64,000 bases of DNA, taken from assembly GCA_006438735.1 (NCBI GenBank), contig RCZF01000001.1, positions 186,001 to 250,000 of the forward strand, given 5' to 3'. The DNA is from Sphingomonas koreensis (GTDB taxonomy: Bacteria; Pseudomonadota; Alphaproteobacteria; Sphingomonadales; Sphingomonadaceae). The notes under the pieces were generated by a model. It did no database searches. It saw only the letters and a program-made list of their open reading frames with translations, and was not told the origin of the DNA. This document shows positions 37,573-46,162 of the stretch, in pieces (position 1 is the first letter of the stretch; the number at the start of each line of letters is the position of its first letter). Position numbers and translations under genes: made by a program.

Positions 37573-38979
37573 TCAGCCCTCCATGTCTTCCAATTCGCGG
37601 CCTCGGGTTTCGTTGACCAGCGCTTTGACGAAGAAAAAGCTGACGAACGCGCTTGCCGCATAGAAGCCGTAAGTGATCGGCAAGCCGACCCCGGCGGCGA
37701 GCGCCGGGAACGACACCGAGATGCCGAAATTGGCGATCCACTGCGCAAAGCCGGCGACGGCCAGTCCCGAACCGCGGATTTGGTTCGGGAACATCTCGCC
37801 CAGCATTACCCACATCACCGGCCCCCAACTGGCGTTGAAGAAAACGACGTAGGCATTGGCCGCGATCAGCGCGACGATCCCGACGTTGTCCGACAGGTGC
37901 AGCGCGCCGTTCACCGTCGTCGCAGTAGAGAAGCAGAATGCCATCACCGCCAAAGTCAGGGTCATGCCGGCCGAGCCGACCAGCAGCAGCGGCTTGCGGC
38001 CGATGCGATCGACGGTGAGGATGGTGAAGATGCAGGCGAGGATCGACAGCGCGCCCGACAGGATATTGATCTTGAGCGAGTCATTCTCGCTGAAGCCCAC
38101 CGACTGCCACAGCACCGATCCGTAATAGAATACGATGTTGATTCCGACGAGTTGCTGGAAAACGGCGATGCCGATCCCGGCCCAGACGATCTTGCGCACC
38201 CGGCCGCTGACCGGATCGCGCAGATCGGCGAGGCGCGGGCGATGGTCGGCGACGAGGCTCGATCGAATTTCGGCGACCTTGCGCGCGGCTTCCTCGCTGC
38301 CGAACAGCCGCGTCAGCACGCCCTCTGCTTCGGCATCGCGCCCGCGGACCATGAAGAAGCGCGGGCTTTCCGGAATGAACAGCAGGGCGAGGAAGTAGAT
38401 GCCCGCCGGGATCACCTGCATCCAGAACATCCAGCGCCACGCTGCATAGCCGCCCCAGAACGGTGCGGTCGATCCGCCGGCGCTGGCCGCGAGAAAGTAA
38501 TTGGCGACGAACGCGCCGGTCAGGCCGGTGATGATCATCACCTGCTGCACGCTCGAAAGCCGGCCGCGGATCGCCGCCGGTGTGACCTCGCTGATATAGA
38601 CCGGCGACAGCACGCTCGCCGCGCCGACGCCGAGCCCGCCGATCAGTCGCGCCAGAATGAACACGGCGGAGCTGCCCGCGGCGCCGGCGGCGATGGCGCT
38701 GCCGACGAACAGCAAGGCAGCGATCAGCATCACGCTACGCCGGCCGATCCGATCGGCGAGCCGGCCGGCGATGAACGCACCGAAGGCGCATCCAAGAAGA
38801 ATGGCGCCGACATTGAACCCGGTGCCGAGCTTGGACAGGTCGAAGGCGCTTTCCAGCCCCTCTTGCGTGCCGTTGATCACGCCACTGTCATAACCGAACA
38901 TAAAGCCGCCGATCGTCGCCACCGCGACGATCATGACGATAAACGCAATATTGACCCGCGTTGCTGCTCCGCGATCCAT
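37573..38979 (-). CDS. MFS sugar porter, xylose/glucose:H+ symporter type
   Basis: A 468-residue 12-helix transporter of the sugar porter family (XylE/GLUT type). Signatures are GGFMFGYDSGVINGTQ (helix 1), GRLADRIGRRSVML (2-3 loop), RLIGGLGVGAASVLSPVYIS, PESPRFFMVRGR after helix 6, QQLVGINIVFYYG (sugar-binding Gln-Gln in helix 7) and the C-terminal NETRGRELEDME. ATG 38979 is preferred because GAGGGG lies six bases upstream; another ATG is two codons earlier. It follows the xylose dehydrogenase gene by 53 bp, so xylose is the likely substrate. Confidence 0.9.
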   Translation of the reverse strand: MDRGAATRVNIAFIVMIVAVATIGGFMFGYDSGVINGTQEGLESAFDLSKLGTGFNVGAILLGCAFGAFIAGRLADRIGRRSVMLIAALLFVGSAIAAGAAGSSAVFILARLIGGLGVGAASVLSPVYISEVTPAAIRGRLSSVQQVMIITGLTGAFVANYFLAASAGGSTAPFWGGYAAWRWMFWMQVIPAGIYFLALLFIPESPRFFMVRGRDAEAEGVLTRLFGSEEAARKVAEIRSSLVADHRPRLADLRDPVSGRVRKIVWAGIGIAVFQQLVGINIVFYYGSVLWQSVGFSENDSLKINILSGALSILACIFTILTVDRIGRKPLLLVGSAGMTLTLAVMAFCFSTATTVNGALHLSDNVGIVALIAANAYVVFFNASWGPVMWVMLGEMFPNQIRGSGLAVAGFAQWIANFGISVSFPALAAGVGLPITYGFYAASAFVSFFFVKALVNETRGRELEDMEG

Positions 38980-39032
38980 AATCATCCCCTCACAGGCCCT
39001 TGGTCGGGCTTTTCGTGTTCGTTTCTATCGGC

Positions 39033-39818
39033 TTATCGCCACCCGGCATCCACAAAATAATCGTGCCCGGTGCACATCCTGGCGTCGTCGGAAGCGAGAA
39101 AAAGGACCAGCGCGGCTACGTCGGCTGGCTGGATCCGGCCATCGAGGCATTGCGCGGCGACGATCTCGGCCTCGCCCTCGGCTGTGTACCATCGTTCCTG
39201 ACGCAGCGTCTGGATATTGCCGGGAACGATCGTATTGACGCGGATATTGCTGCGGCCGAGATCGCGCGCCAAGCTGCGCGTCAGGCCCTCGATCGCGGCC
39301 TTGGCGGTCTGGTACACAATCAGTTCGGGCAGCGCGAGATGCCAGCTGATCGATCCAAAATTGAGGATCACACCGCCGCCCGCTTTCTTCATCGCCGGCG
39401 CAACTGCTTGTGCGGCGAAGAATTGATGGCGCAGATTTACCGAGAGCCGATCGTCCCAATATTCAGGCGTGATCTCATCGATTTCGTGGCGATCGTCGTT
39501 GCCGGCGTTGTTGATCAGCACGTCGATGCCGCCGAGTTCCGACTCGATTGCCGCGACTGTCTGTTTGAGATCGGCTATCTGGGTCAAATCGCAGTGCCGG
39601 TAGAGCGGTGCATGAACGGCCTGCGGGGTCAAACGGCCGACCAGCGCATGGCTCGCATCATCGACGATATCGACGAAGGCAACCTTGGCGCCTTGTGTCA
39701 CGAACGCTTCGACAAGCCCTTCGCCGATCCCGCTCCCGCCGCCGGTGATCAACACGCGTTTGTCGGCGAGGCTGGGATAAATGGCGTGCGCCTTGCCGGT
39801 CGAGGCAGGTTGCAGCAT
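39033..39818 (-). CDS. NAD+-dependent D-xylose 1-dehydrogenase (SDR; Weimberg pathway)
   Basis: A 261-residue classical short-chain dehydrogenase oxidising D-xylose to xylonolactone. The cofactor motif is VLITGGGSGIGEGL, followed by LINNAGNDDRHEI, the catalytic Ser in FGSISWHLALPEL and Tyr-x-x-x-Lys in VYQTAKAAIEGLTR. From recall it closely tracks Caulobacter crescentus xylose dehydrogenase, including NVNLRH-like and QERWYT, CTGHDYFVDAGWR blocks. ATG 39818 has GGAG upstream. It lies 25 bp after xylX in the same operon. Caulobacter calls this gene xylB; I leave the symbol empty to avoid confusion with xylulokinase. Confidence 0.92.
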   Translation of the reverse strand: MLQPASTGKAHAIYPSLADKRVLITGGGSGIGEGLVEAFVTQGAKVAFVDIVDDASHALVGRLTPQAVHAPLYRHCDLTQIADLKQTVAAIESELGGIDVLINNAGNDDRHEIDEITPEYWDDRLSVNLRHQFFAAQAVAPAMKKAGGGVILNFGSISWHLALPELIVYQTAKAAIEGLTRSLARDLGRSNIRVNTIVPGNIQTLRQERWYTAEGEAEIVAAQCLDGRIQPADVAALVLFLASDDARMCTGHDYFVDAGWR

Positions 39819-39843
39819 GGACGCTGGCTCCGGGTTCAAGAGG

Positions 39844-41031
39844 TCACTCACAGGGCAGGCCGGACGGCCCAGCATCGCTGCCGTGCATGAGCCCGCGCCC
39901 GGCAAGATTGCGCATCAGCGCGCCGATGCCGAATTGCCAGGGCGGGGCCGCCGCCGATGTCGTCACTCGGTTCACCAAGGCGCCGATCCGTGGCGACGAT
40001 ATCATCACCACGTCGCCCGATTTATGGCTGAATCCCGCGCCGGGTGCATCACGATCCTGGGTCGGCGCAAACAGCGTCCCCAAGAACAGGGCAAAGCCAT
40101 CCGGATACTGGTGCTCGCTCATCGTTTGGCGCAAGAGATCCGCGGGATCGCGGCTGATTTCGGCCATGTTGCTCTCACCCGTCAGTCGATAGCCGTCTTC
40201 CCCGTCGATCTGCAAATCAACCGACGCGGTGCGGACGTCGTCCAAGGTAAACGTATCGTCGAACAGGCGGACGAACGGACCGATCGCGCACGAGGCGTTA
40301 TTATCCTTCGCTTTGCTGAGAAGTAGCGCCGATCGCCCTTCGAAATCGCGGAGATTGACGTCATTACCAAGCGTGGCGCCCACAGGATGCCCATCGGCGT
40401 CAGCCAGCAGCACGATTTCGGGCTCTGGATTGTTCCACGCCGAATCCGAACGAACGCCGATCTCGGCGCCCCAGCCAACCGTCGAGAGCACCGGAGACTT
40501 GGTGAAAATCTCAGCGTCCGGGCCGATCGCGACTTCCAGATATTGCGACCACATCCCGTCGGCGATCAACGTTTCCTTGAGAGCGGCTGCCGAGGCCGAG
40601 CCAGGCGCAACGGCTCGAAGAGATCCGCCGATTACGCCTTCGAGCCGCTGGCGCACTTCGGCGGCACGGGCTGCATCACCACGCGCGCGTTCCTCGATGA
40701 CGCGTTCGAGAGCCGATACGGCGAACGTCACGCCGGCAGCTTTTACGCAATGAAGGTCGATGGGGCTAAGCAGGCGATACGCACCTGCTTGACCATCAGG
40801 GGCGATGTCGAGCGAGTCGATCGCGCCAAGCAACGTTCCGCCGTCGGAACTGAACGCACGCGACTGAACCAGCGCCGAAACGGTCGGTGCGACTGCGCTC
40901 ATATCGTGGATGTGACCTTCGACAACGATCACGGGACTCGGGCCATCATCCGTTGCGATCCGGCCGATGAACCGGCCACGTCGCCAATCGCTGGGAAGCA
41001 CTCGATCGGCCTCGAACCCTCCCCGCATCAT
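39844..41031 (-). CDS. xylX: 2-keto-3-deoxy-D-xylonate dehydratase (FAH superfamily; Weimberg pathway)
   Basis: A 395-residue member of the fumarylacetoacetate hydrolase fold that dehydrates 2-keto-3-deoxyxylonate to alpha-ketoglutaric semialdehyde. Family blocks are LHCVKAAGVTFAVSALERVI, WSQYLEVAIGPDAEIFTKSP, AWNNPEPEIVLLADADG (metal Glu residues), GNDVNLRDFEGRSALLLSKA and EHQYPDGFALFLGTLFAPT. From recall these closely match Caulobacter XylX. The start may be ATG 41031 or 41028, or TTG 41040; GAGG precedes them. It is first in the operon xylX-dehydrogenase-sugar porter. Confidence 0.92.
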   Translation of the reverse strand: MMRGGFEADRVLPSDWRRGRFIGRIATDDGPSPVIVVEGHIHDMSAVAPTVSALVQSRAFSSDGGTLLGAIDSLDIAPDGQAGAYRLLSPIDLHCVKAAGVTFAVSALERVIEERARGDAARAAEVRQRLEGVIGGSLRAVAPGSASAAALKETLIADGMWSQYLEVAIGPDAEIFTKSPVLSTVGWGAEIGVRSDSAWNNPEPEIVLLADADGHPVGATLGNDVNLRDFEGRSALLLSKAKDNNASCAIGPFVRLFDDTFTLDDVRTASVDLQIDGEDGYRLTGESNMAEISRDPADLLRQTMSEHQYPDGFALFLGTLFAPTQDRDAPGAGFSHKSGDVVMISSPRIGALVNRVTTSAAAPPWQFGIGALMRNLAGRGLMHGSDAGPSGLPCE

Positions 41032-41053
41032 TTTCCTCAACCCGTACTGTCGT

Positions 41054-41069
41054 TGTGATAGCGATCACA
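41054..41069. promoter_or_regulatory. CRP-like palindrome TGTGATAGCGATCACA
   Basis: TGTGA, six bases, TCACA: the exact core of a CRP/cAMP-type site, 22 bp upstream of the xylX start. The inner TGATAGCG also resembles one arm of the LacI-type operator, so it could instead belong to that set. Confidence 0.4.
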
Positions 41070-41205
41070 TCAAACCTAGCCGCCATCCTGTCAAGTGCCC
41101 GACGGCGACGGCCATATCGCGACGCGCTTTTGCAGCCTTGCCTCAAGCGGCTTCGATCGAGGACGATTTGGCGGCAGGATTGACAAGATGCTGGCACGAC
41201 CGTCA

Positions 41206-41219
41206 TGGTATCGATACCA
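41206..41219. promoter_or_regulatory. Putative LacI-type operator (perfect palindrome TGGTATCGATACCA)
   Basis: A fully symmetrical 14-mer between the divergent xylX operon and the esterase-GH10 operon, 80 bp before the esterase start. It shares the GGTA-x-CG-x-TACC frame of the other five sites. Confidence 0.7.
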
Positions 41220-41298
41220 CGAACGCCAGCCGCAAAATCGGCCAGAGACAATAAACATCCAAGGCCGCGACACAAAACGCGTTGGGAGAGGCGCAATT

Positions 41299-43416
41299 TT
41301 GAAGAATCACTTTGCCCTTGGGGTGCTCTCGTCCGGCCTATTGTTCATTTCGGCGGGGAACGCCGACGCGCGATTAGCCACCGATCAGTGGGTCGCATCC
41401 TGGGGCGCCGCTCAACAAATCCCTGAGCCGCAAAACACTCTGCCTAATAGTCAGATGAAAGACGCGACGCTGCGTCAGGTCGTTCACCTTTCGCTGGGTG
41501 GCGACCAAGTGCGCGTTCGCTTTTCCAACGCGTTCGGGACGCAGCCGTTGGTGATCGGCGCAGCGCATATCGCGAGGCCCGTTGCCCCAGGGTCAGGCGC
41601 TATCCAGCGCGGGAGCGACGTAGCGCTTCGTTTCGGTGGACGAAGCACGGTTACGATTCCGGCGGGCGCCGACTACGTATCCGATCCAGCCTCGATAAGC
41701 CTTCCGGCTGGGGTCGATCTGGCGATCAGCCTGTATCTCCCCGACGCACCGGTGCAGCAGACGGGCCATCCCGGATCGCGTGCAACCAGCTTCGTCGCCA
41801 CGGGAAACGAGGTGGGCGCGGCGGCATTGGCGGGCGCCGCCACCGTCGAGCATTGGTATCAGATCAGCGCCGTCGAAGTCGTCGCGCCGGCAAGCGCACG
41901 CGCCATCATCGCCATCGGCGACTCGATCACCGACGGTCACGCGGCTACCGTCGATGGCAACAAACGTTGGCCCGATGCGCTCGCGGCGCGATTGCGCGCG
42001 GATCCGGCGACCCGGGATGTGGCGGTGATCAATACCGGGATCGGCGGCAATCGCGTTCTGGCCGACGGGCTCGGTCCCAATCTGATGGCGAGGTTCGATC
42101 GCGACGCGCTCGATCGCGCCGGCGCCAGCAGCATTATCGTGCTTGAAGGCGTCAACGATATCGGGGTGCTGACCCGCGAACATCCCGTTGCCAAGGCTGC
42201 GCTAGAGGCGCACCGCGCAGCTTTGATCGACGGTTTTCAACGGCTGATAAACGAAGCGCACGAACGGGGGCTGCGCATCTACGGTGGCACGATCATGCCG
42301 TTCGTCGGATCGGACTATTACCATCCCGATGCCGCCGTCGACGCCGATCGGCGTGCGGTCAACGACTGGATTCGCGCCCCCGGTCATTTTGACGGCGTTG
42401 TCGATTTCGATCGGGCGATGCGCGATCCGGCGCACCCTGAACGGCTGCTTCCGGCGTACGATTCAGGCGATCACCTGCACCCATCGAACGCCGGCTATGC
42501 CGCGATGGCGAAGGCGGTGCCGCTGGCGATGGTGGCCGGCGCCGGAAATACGGGGGACAGCGCAACAAACGGGCCGGCTGTCGCGATCACCTTTGACGAC
42601 TTGCCAGTCCACGGGCCGCTGCCGAAGGGTGATACCCGCGTTGCGATCATGGCGCGGATCGCAGCGGCGCTGAAGCAGGCGGGGGTGCCGCCGACCTATG
42701 GCTTTACCAACGGCGGCTTCGCGGCCGGCGAACCCGCCTCGAAACCCGCGCTTGCCGATTGGCGTCAGTCGGGCAACGTGCTTGCCAACCATAGCTGGTC
42801 GCACATGAACGCCGACGCGAACAGTGTCGCCGACTGGGAAGCCGATGTGCTGCGCGACGAAGCCGTGATCGCGCCGTTGATGAAGGGGGCGGACTGGCGC
42901 TGGCTGCGCTTTCCGTATCTGGCCGAGGGCGGCACGCCCGCGAAGCGAGCCGAAATCCGCCGCTTTCTTGGCGCGCACGATTACAAGATCGCGAGCGTGA
43001 CGATGAGTTTTGCAGATTATCTGTGGAACGAGCCCTATGCGCGGTGCGTGGCCGCGGGCAATGCGGCGGCGATCGCAACGCTGAAGCAGAGCTATCTACA
43101 GGCTGCCGCGCAGTCGCTCGACTATACCGAGAACGTGGCGAAGCGGCTTTACGGGCGCAATATTCCCTATGTGTTGCTGATGCATGTCGGCGCATTCGAT
43201 TCGATCATGTTGCCCGATTTGCTGCATTTCTATCGCAGCCGCGGCGTCCGCTTCGTTTCGCTGCAGCAAGCCGAAGCGGATCCATTCTACAAGGGCGACC
43301 TCGATCCGCCCGCCGGCGCCCAGCCAGCGACGCTGGAGGCCGCGGCATCATCTCGCGGCGTCGCCTTACAAAGTGCGCCGCCGCCCCCCTCAAATCTGAG
43401 TGCGATCTGCACATGA
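41299..43416 (+). CDS. Exported SGNH-hydrolase / polysaccharide-deacetylase fusion (bifunctional xylan esterase candidate)
   Basis: A 705-residue protein starting at TTG 41299 (GGGAGAGG eight bases upstream; signal peptide MKNHFALGVLSSGLLFISAG). The upstream open frame contains the operator. Residues about 25-410 are an SGNH esterase with an N-terminal beta-sandwich: block I AIGDSITDG, block II GIGGNRVL, block III VLEGVNDIG and block V SGDHLHPSNAGY. After a short Gly/Asn linker, residues about 430-640 are a NodB deacetylase: VAITFDDLPVHGPLP (metal Asp), LANHSWSHMN (His-x3-His) and WLRFPYLAEGG. Both active sites look intact. Deacetylation of acetylxylan is likely from context. Confidence 0.87.
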   Translation: MKNHFALGVLSSGLLFISAGNADARLATDQWVASWGAAQQIPEPQNTLPNSQMKDATLRQVVHLSLGGDQVRVRFSNAFGTQPLVIGAAHIARPVAPGSGAIQRGSDVALRFGGRSTVTIPAGADYVSDPASISLPAGVDLAISLYLPDAPVQQTGHPGSRATSFVATGNEVGAAALAGAATVEHWYQISAVEVVAPASARAIIAIGDSITDGHAATVDGNKRWPDALAARLRADPATRDVAVINTGIGGNRVLADGLGPNLMARFDRDALDRAGASSIIVLEGVNDIGVLTREHPVAKAALEAHRAALIDGFQRLINEAHERGLRIYGGTIMPFVGSDYYHPDAAVDADRRAVNDWIRAPGHFDGVVDFDRAMRDPAHPERLLPAYDSGDHLHPSNAGYAAMAKAVPLAMVAGAGNTGDSATNGPAVAITFDDLPVHGPLPKGDTRVAIMARIAAALKQAGVPPTYGFTNGGFAAGEPASKPALADWRQSGNVLANHSWSHMNADANSVADWEADVLRDEAVIAPLMKGADWRWLRFPYLAEGGTPAKRAEIRRFLGAHDYKIASVTMSFADYLWNEPYARCVAAGNAAAIATLKQSYLQAAAQSLDYTENVAKRLYGRNIPYVLLMHVGAFDSIMLPDLLHFYRSRGVRFVSLQQAEADPFYKGDLDPPAGAQPATLEAAASSRGVALQSAPPPPSNLSAICT

Positions 43417-44630
43417 ACGATGAACCGATCGAACGCATCACCCGGCGCACCGGCTTGAAATTCGGCGCTGCGGCGCTGGTTTCGTCACTGGCGGCGCGAT
43501 CGCTGGCTACGTCGCCCCAGGCGGCGGTCGATCCGCCCTTGCCGACGGGGGCGGCGCCTTCGATCCAGGCAATCGCGGCAAGGCGAGGCATGCGCTTCGG
43601 GTCCGCCGTCAACGCTGCGCCGCCGGGGGCGAATGCCGGGTCTTTCAACAATCCGGCCTATGCCGGCCTGCTCAAGCGCGATTGCGGGCTTCTGGTCGCA
43701 GAAAACGAAATGAAATGGCAGGCGCTCCGCCCCGCGCCAGATCGCTTCGATTTTGCCGCAGCGGATGCGATCGTCGGCTGGGCCGAGCGTAACGGGTTCG
43801 CCGTGCGCGGACATAATCTGCTGTGGCATCAGCCGAAATGGATGCCCGCATGGGAACGCAGCTATGATTTCGGCGCCAATCCTCGCGCCGAGGCTGATCG
43901 GTTGCTGACGCACCACATCACCACGGTCTGTCGCCGGTATCACGGACGTATCCACAGCTATGACGTCGTCAACGAAGCGGTGAACAATGTCGATGGCACG
44001 CTGTACGATACCGCGCTTTCCACTGCGATGGGCGGGGCGTTGCCGACGCTCGATCTCGCCTTCCATACCGCTCGCGCTGCGGCGCCGAACGCGCAACTCG
44101 TCTATAACGATTACATGAGCTGGGAGCCGGGCAAGGAAAAGCACCGGGCCGGCGTCTTGCGATTGCTCAGGGGGTTCCGCGATCGCGGCGTGCCGGTCGA
44201 CGCCCTGGGGGTCCAGTCGCACATCTGGACGTCGGGGCCCGACATCGCCGCGACCGTTGTTGCCCAGCAGGGGCCATGGCGAGCGTTTCTCGACGAGGTG
44301 ACGGGCATGGGCTACGATCTGCTCATCACCGAGCTCGACGTTCACGACAGCGGGCTACCGGTCGATAAGCAGCCTCGCGACCGCGCCGTGGCCGATTATG
44401 TGCGCGCCTATCTCGACCTTATGTTCGCCTATCCGCAGCTGCGCGACGTTCTGGCCTGGGGCATGAGCGACCGATATAGCTGGCTTCAAAAATCGGAGCC
44501 GCGCGACGACGGCATTGCGCGCAGGCCGTGTCCTTATGACGACGATTTCCGCGCCAAACCAATGCGCGATGCGATTGCGAACGCCTTTGCGCATGCGCCG
44601 CCGCGGCAGCAAAAGCATGCTTCCGGCTAA
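43413..44630 (+). CDS. GH10 endo-1,4-beta-xylanase, exported
   Basis: A 405-residue xylanase. ATG 43413 overlaps the esterase stop (ATGA), and the N-terminus has a Tat-like signal (ITRRTGLKFGAAALVSSLAA). The TIM barrel carries AENEMKWQALRP, VRGHNLLWHQPKWMP, the acid/base Glu in SYDVVNEAVNN and the nucleophile Glu in LLITELDVHDSGLP. WGMSDRYSWL closes the glycone site. It cuts the xylan backbone, producing the oligosaccharides used by the rest of the locus. Length is normal for a single-domain GH10. Confidence 0.95.
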   Translation: MNDEPIERITRRTGLKFGAAALVSSLAARSLATSPQAAVDPPLPTGAAPSIQAIAARRGMRFGSAVNAAPPGANAGSFNNPAYAGLLKRDCGLLVAENEMKWQALRPAPDRFDFAAADAIVGWAERNGFAVRGHNLLWHQPKWMPAWERSYDFGANPRAEADRLLTHHITTVCRRYHGRIHSYDVVNEAVNNVDGTLYDTALSTAMGGALPTLDLAFHTARAAAPNAQLVYNDYMSWEPGKEKHRAGVLRLLRGFRDRGVPVDALGVQSHIWTSGPDIAATVVAQQGPWRAFLDEVTGMGYDLLITELDVHDSGLPVDKQPRDRAVADYVRAYLDLMFAYPQLRDVLAWGMSDRYSWLQKSEPRDDGIARRPCPYDDDFRAKPMRDAIANAFAHAPPRQQKHASG

Positions 44631-45123
44631 TCGGGCGGCGCGCCGTCGCGCGCGGGTGATCGGCATCGCAGCAGCGGCCGTCTTGTCGGTCGCGGCGGCG
44701 CCGCAACGCCCGAAGACGAGCTGGGGCAAGCCCGGCGTATCGCTGGCCGATTATCGGGCCGATTCGATCGCCTGCGCGCGGCAGGCCGCCGATCTCGACG
44801 TGTCGAAGACCGGCGCGGCCCAAGCACTGGTAACCGCATCGCATCAATTGGATCATCCAATCGATCTCGCCGCCGCGCAGCAGGCGATGGATCTGGCGCG
44901 CCCCGAACAGCGCTTCGCCGAGGTCGCACGCCTGCAGAAGCAAGCACTGGAGCAATGCCTGCGTGGCCGTGGCTACCGCCCGTTCGCGCTGAACAAGGCG
45001 CAGCGCGATCGCCTCGGCAAGCTGTCCTATGGCTCGGATGAGCGGCGGACGTATCTTTACAAGCTGGCGAGCGATCCCGAGGTGCAGCGCGCGCAGGCGG
45101 CCGAGATCGACGCAAAGCGCTGA
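44617..45123 (+). CDS. Small secreted helical protein of unknown function
   Basis: A 168-residue protein starting at ATG 44617 inside the last codons of the GH10 gene (another ATG in frame at 44593). A basic N-terminus precedes a hydrophobic stretch (VIGIAAAAVLSVAAA), so it is probably exported. The mature part is charged and mostly helical, with two cysteines in DSIACARQAAD and ALEQCLRGRGYRPF that could form a disulfide. I recognise no family. Overlap with GH10 suggests one transcript, but no function can be given. Confidence 0.6.
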   Translation: MLPANRAARRRARVIGIAAAAVLSVAAAPQRPKTSWGKPGVSLADYRADSIACARQAADLDVSKTGAAQALVTASHQLDHPIDLAAAQQAMDLARPEQRFAEVARLQKQALEQCLRGRGYRPFALNKAQRDRLGKLSYGSDERRTYLYKLASDPEVQRAQAAEIDAKR

Positions 45124-45136
45124 TCCGTTCGCTCGG

Positions 45137-46162
45137 TCAGCTTTTGCGGGCGAAGCCGTCGCGCAGCATCGCTCGTATCCAACCGATCCGGTCTTCGTCG
45201 AGCTCGCCGAGTACACCGCGTATCGCCGGCGGCAGATGCGCTCCGGGCTCTCCCGACGTGCGGAACACCAGCTGATCGAACATGATGCGCCATGCGGCGC
45301 GCTGATCCGCGGGTAATGAAGCCAGCCCATAAATGCTGGCGAGCAGCGCGTTGTAGGGATCGCCCAAACCCGCCGGCGCGGGGTTCCACCAGTAATTGAC
45401 GAACATGTTGAGCGGCGCCAGCGAATCGACGGCGTGCCACCAGTGGAACGGGATGTAGATCGCGTCGCCGGGCTCGAGCTCGGCCGATTGAGCATGGCGG
45501 AGCGCTTCGGCAAAACGCGGATACCGCTTGAGATCCGGCGCGGCCGGATCGACCATGCTGACCGGCGTGCCCGCAGGCGTGAGTTCGAACGGTCCCATGT
45601 AAAGGTTGGGCAGCTGATCGGGAGGAAACAAAGTGAAGCGCCGCCGCCCGGCGACGACCACGCCGATATTCTCCATCAGATCATAATGCGTCGCGACACG
45701 AATGGCGTTGCCTATCCACAGCCGCGGAACCACCGATCGGTCCAGCAATGTCACCGCGTTGGCGTCGGCAAAGCCCGGCAGAAGATCGGGGATCGGCACC
45801 GATTGGATCGCCATCGCAAACGGCCGCGCCACGCTTCGATCACGCAGCAATCGATCCAGAAACGGATCAAGCGGGGATTGGCCGCGGGTGAAATTGAGCG
45901 CGGTCAGGTCGTCGGTGTAGAAGAACCGACCCTCGATCTCGGGCTCGCCGACGATGGCGGAGAAGGGGGCGGCGTGGCTGAAGCGCTTCGCGTAATCGAC
46001 GATCGCGGCGTCGGAATCGCGAGCCGCGCCCACCGCCGGCCAGTCGCTCGCCAGGCCGCGCAGGATCGCCGGTCGCCCGGCGGGCCGAATTTCCCGATCG
46101 AAGCGCGCGCGGTCGATGCCGTGGAATTCGGCTATCGGGGAGGGCGGCGCGGTATCGCTCAC
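45137..46162 (-). CDS. Cupin-like / JmjC-type oxygenase homologue, halogenase operon
   Basis: A 341-residue paralogue of the protein at 30104-31138, with the same order of blocks: GRFFYTDDLTALNFTRGQ, VATHYDLMENIGVVVAG (His-x-Asp), RRFTLFPPDQLPNLYMG and YIPFHWWHAVDSLAPLNMF (distal His). The iron-binding triad is complete, as expected for a 2-oxoglutarate-dependent hydroxylase of the cupin_8 group, though activity is unproven. Its ATG overlaps the stop of the last halogenase gene (ATGA), so it ends that operon. Confidence 0.88.
   Translation of the reverse strand: MSDTAPPSPIAEFHGIDRARFDREIRPAGRPAILRGLASDWPAVGAARDSDAAIVDYAKRFSHAAPFSAIVGEPEIEGRFFYTDDLTALNFTRGQSPLDPFLDRLLRDRSVARPFAMAIQSVPIPDLLPGFADANAVTLLDRSVVPRLWIGNAIRVATHYDLMENIGVVVAGRRRFTLFPPDQLPNLYMGPFELTPAGTPVSMVDPAAPDLKRYPRFAEALRHAQSAELEPGDAIYIPFHWWHAVDSLAPLNMFVNYWWNPAPAGLGDPYNALLASIYGLASLPADQRAAWRIMFDQLVFRTSGEPGAHLPPAIRGVLGELDEDRIGWIRAMLRDGFARKS

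Noticed and set aside
43023..43412. Upstream extension of the GH10 reading frame
   Set aside because: It lies wholly within the 3' part of the esterase fusion in another frame; ATG 43413 gives a Tat-like signal peptide and a stop-start overlap.
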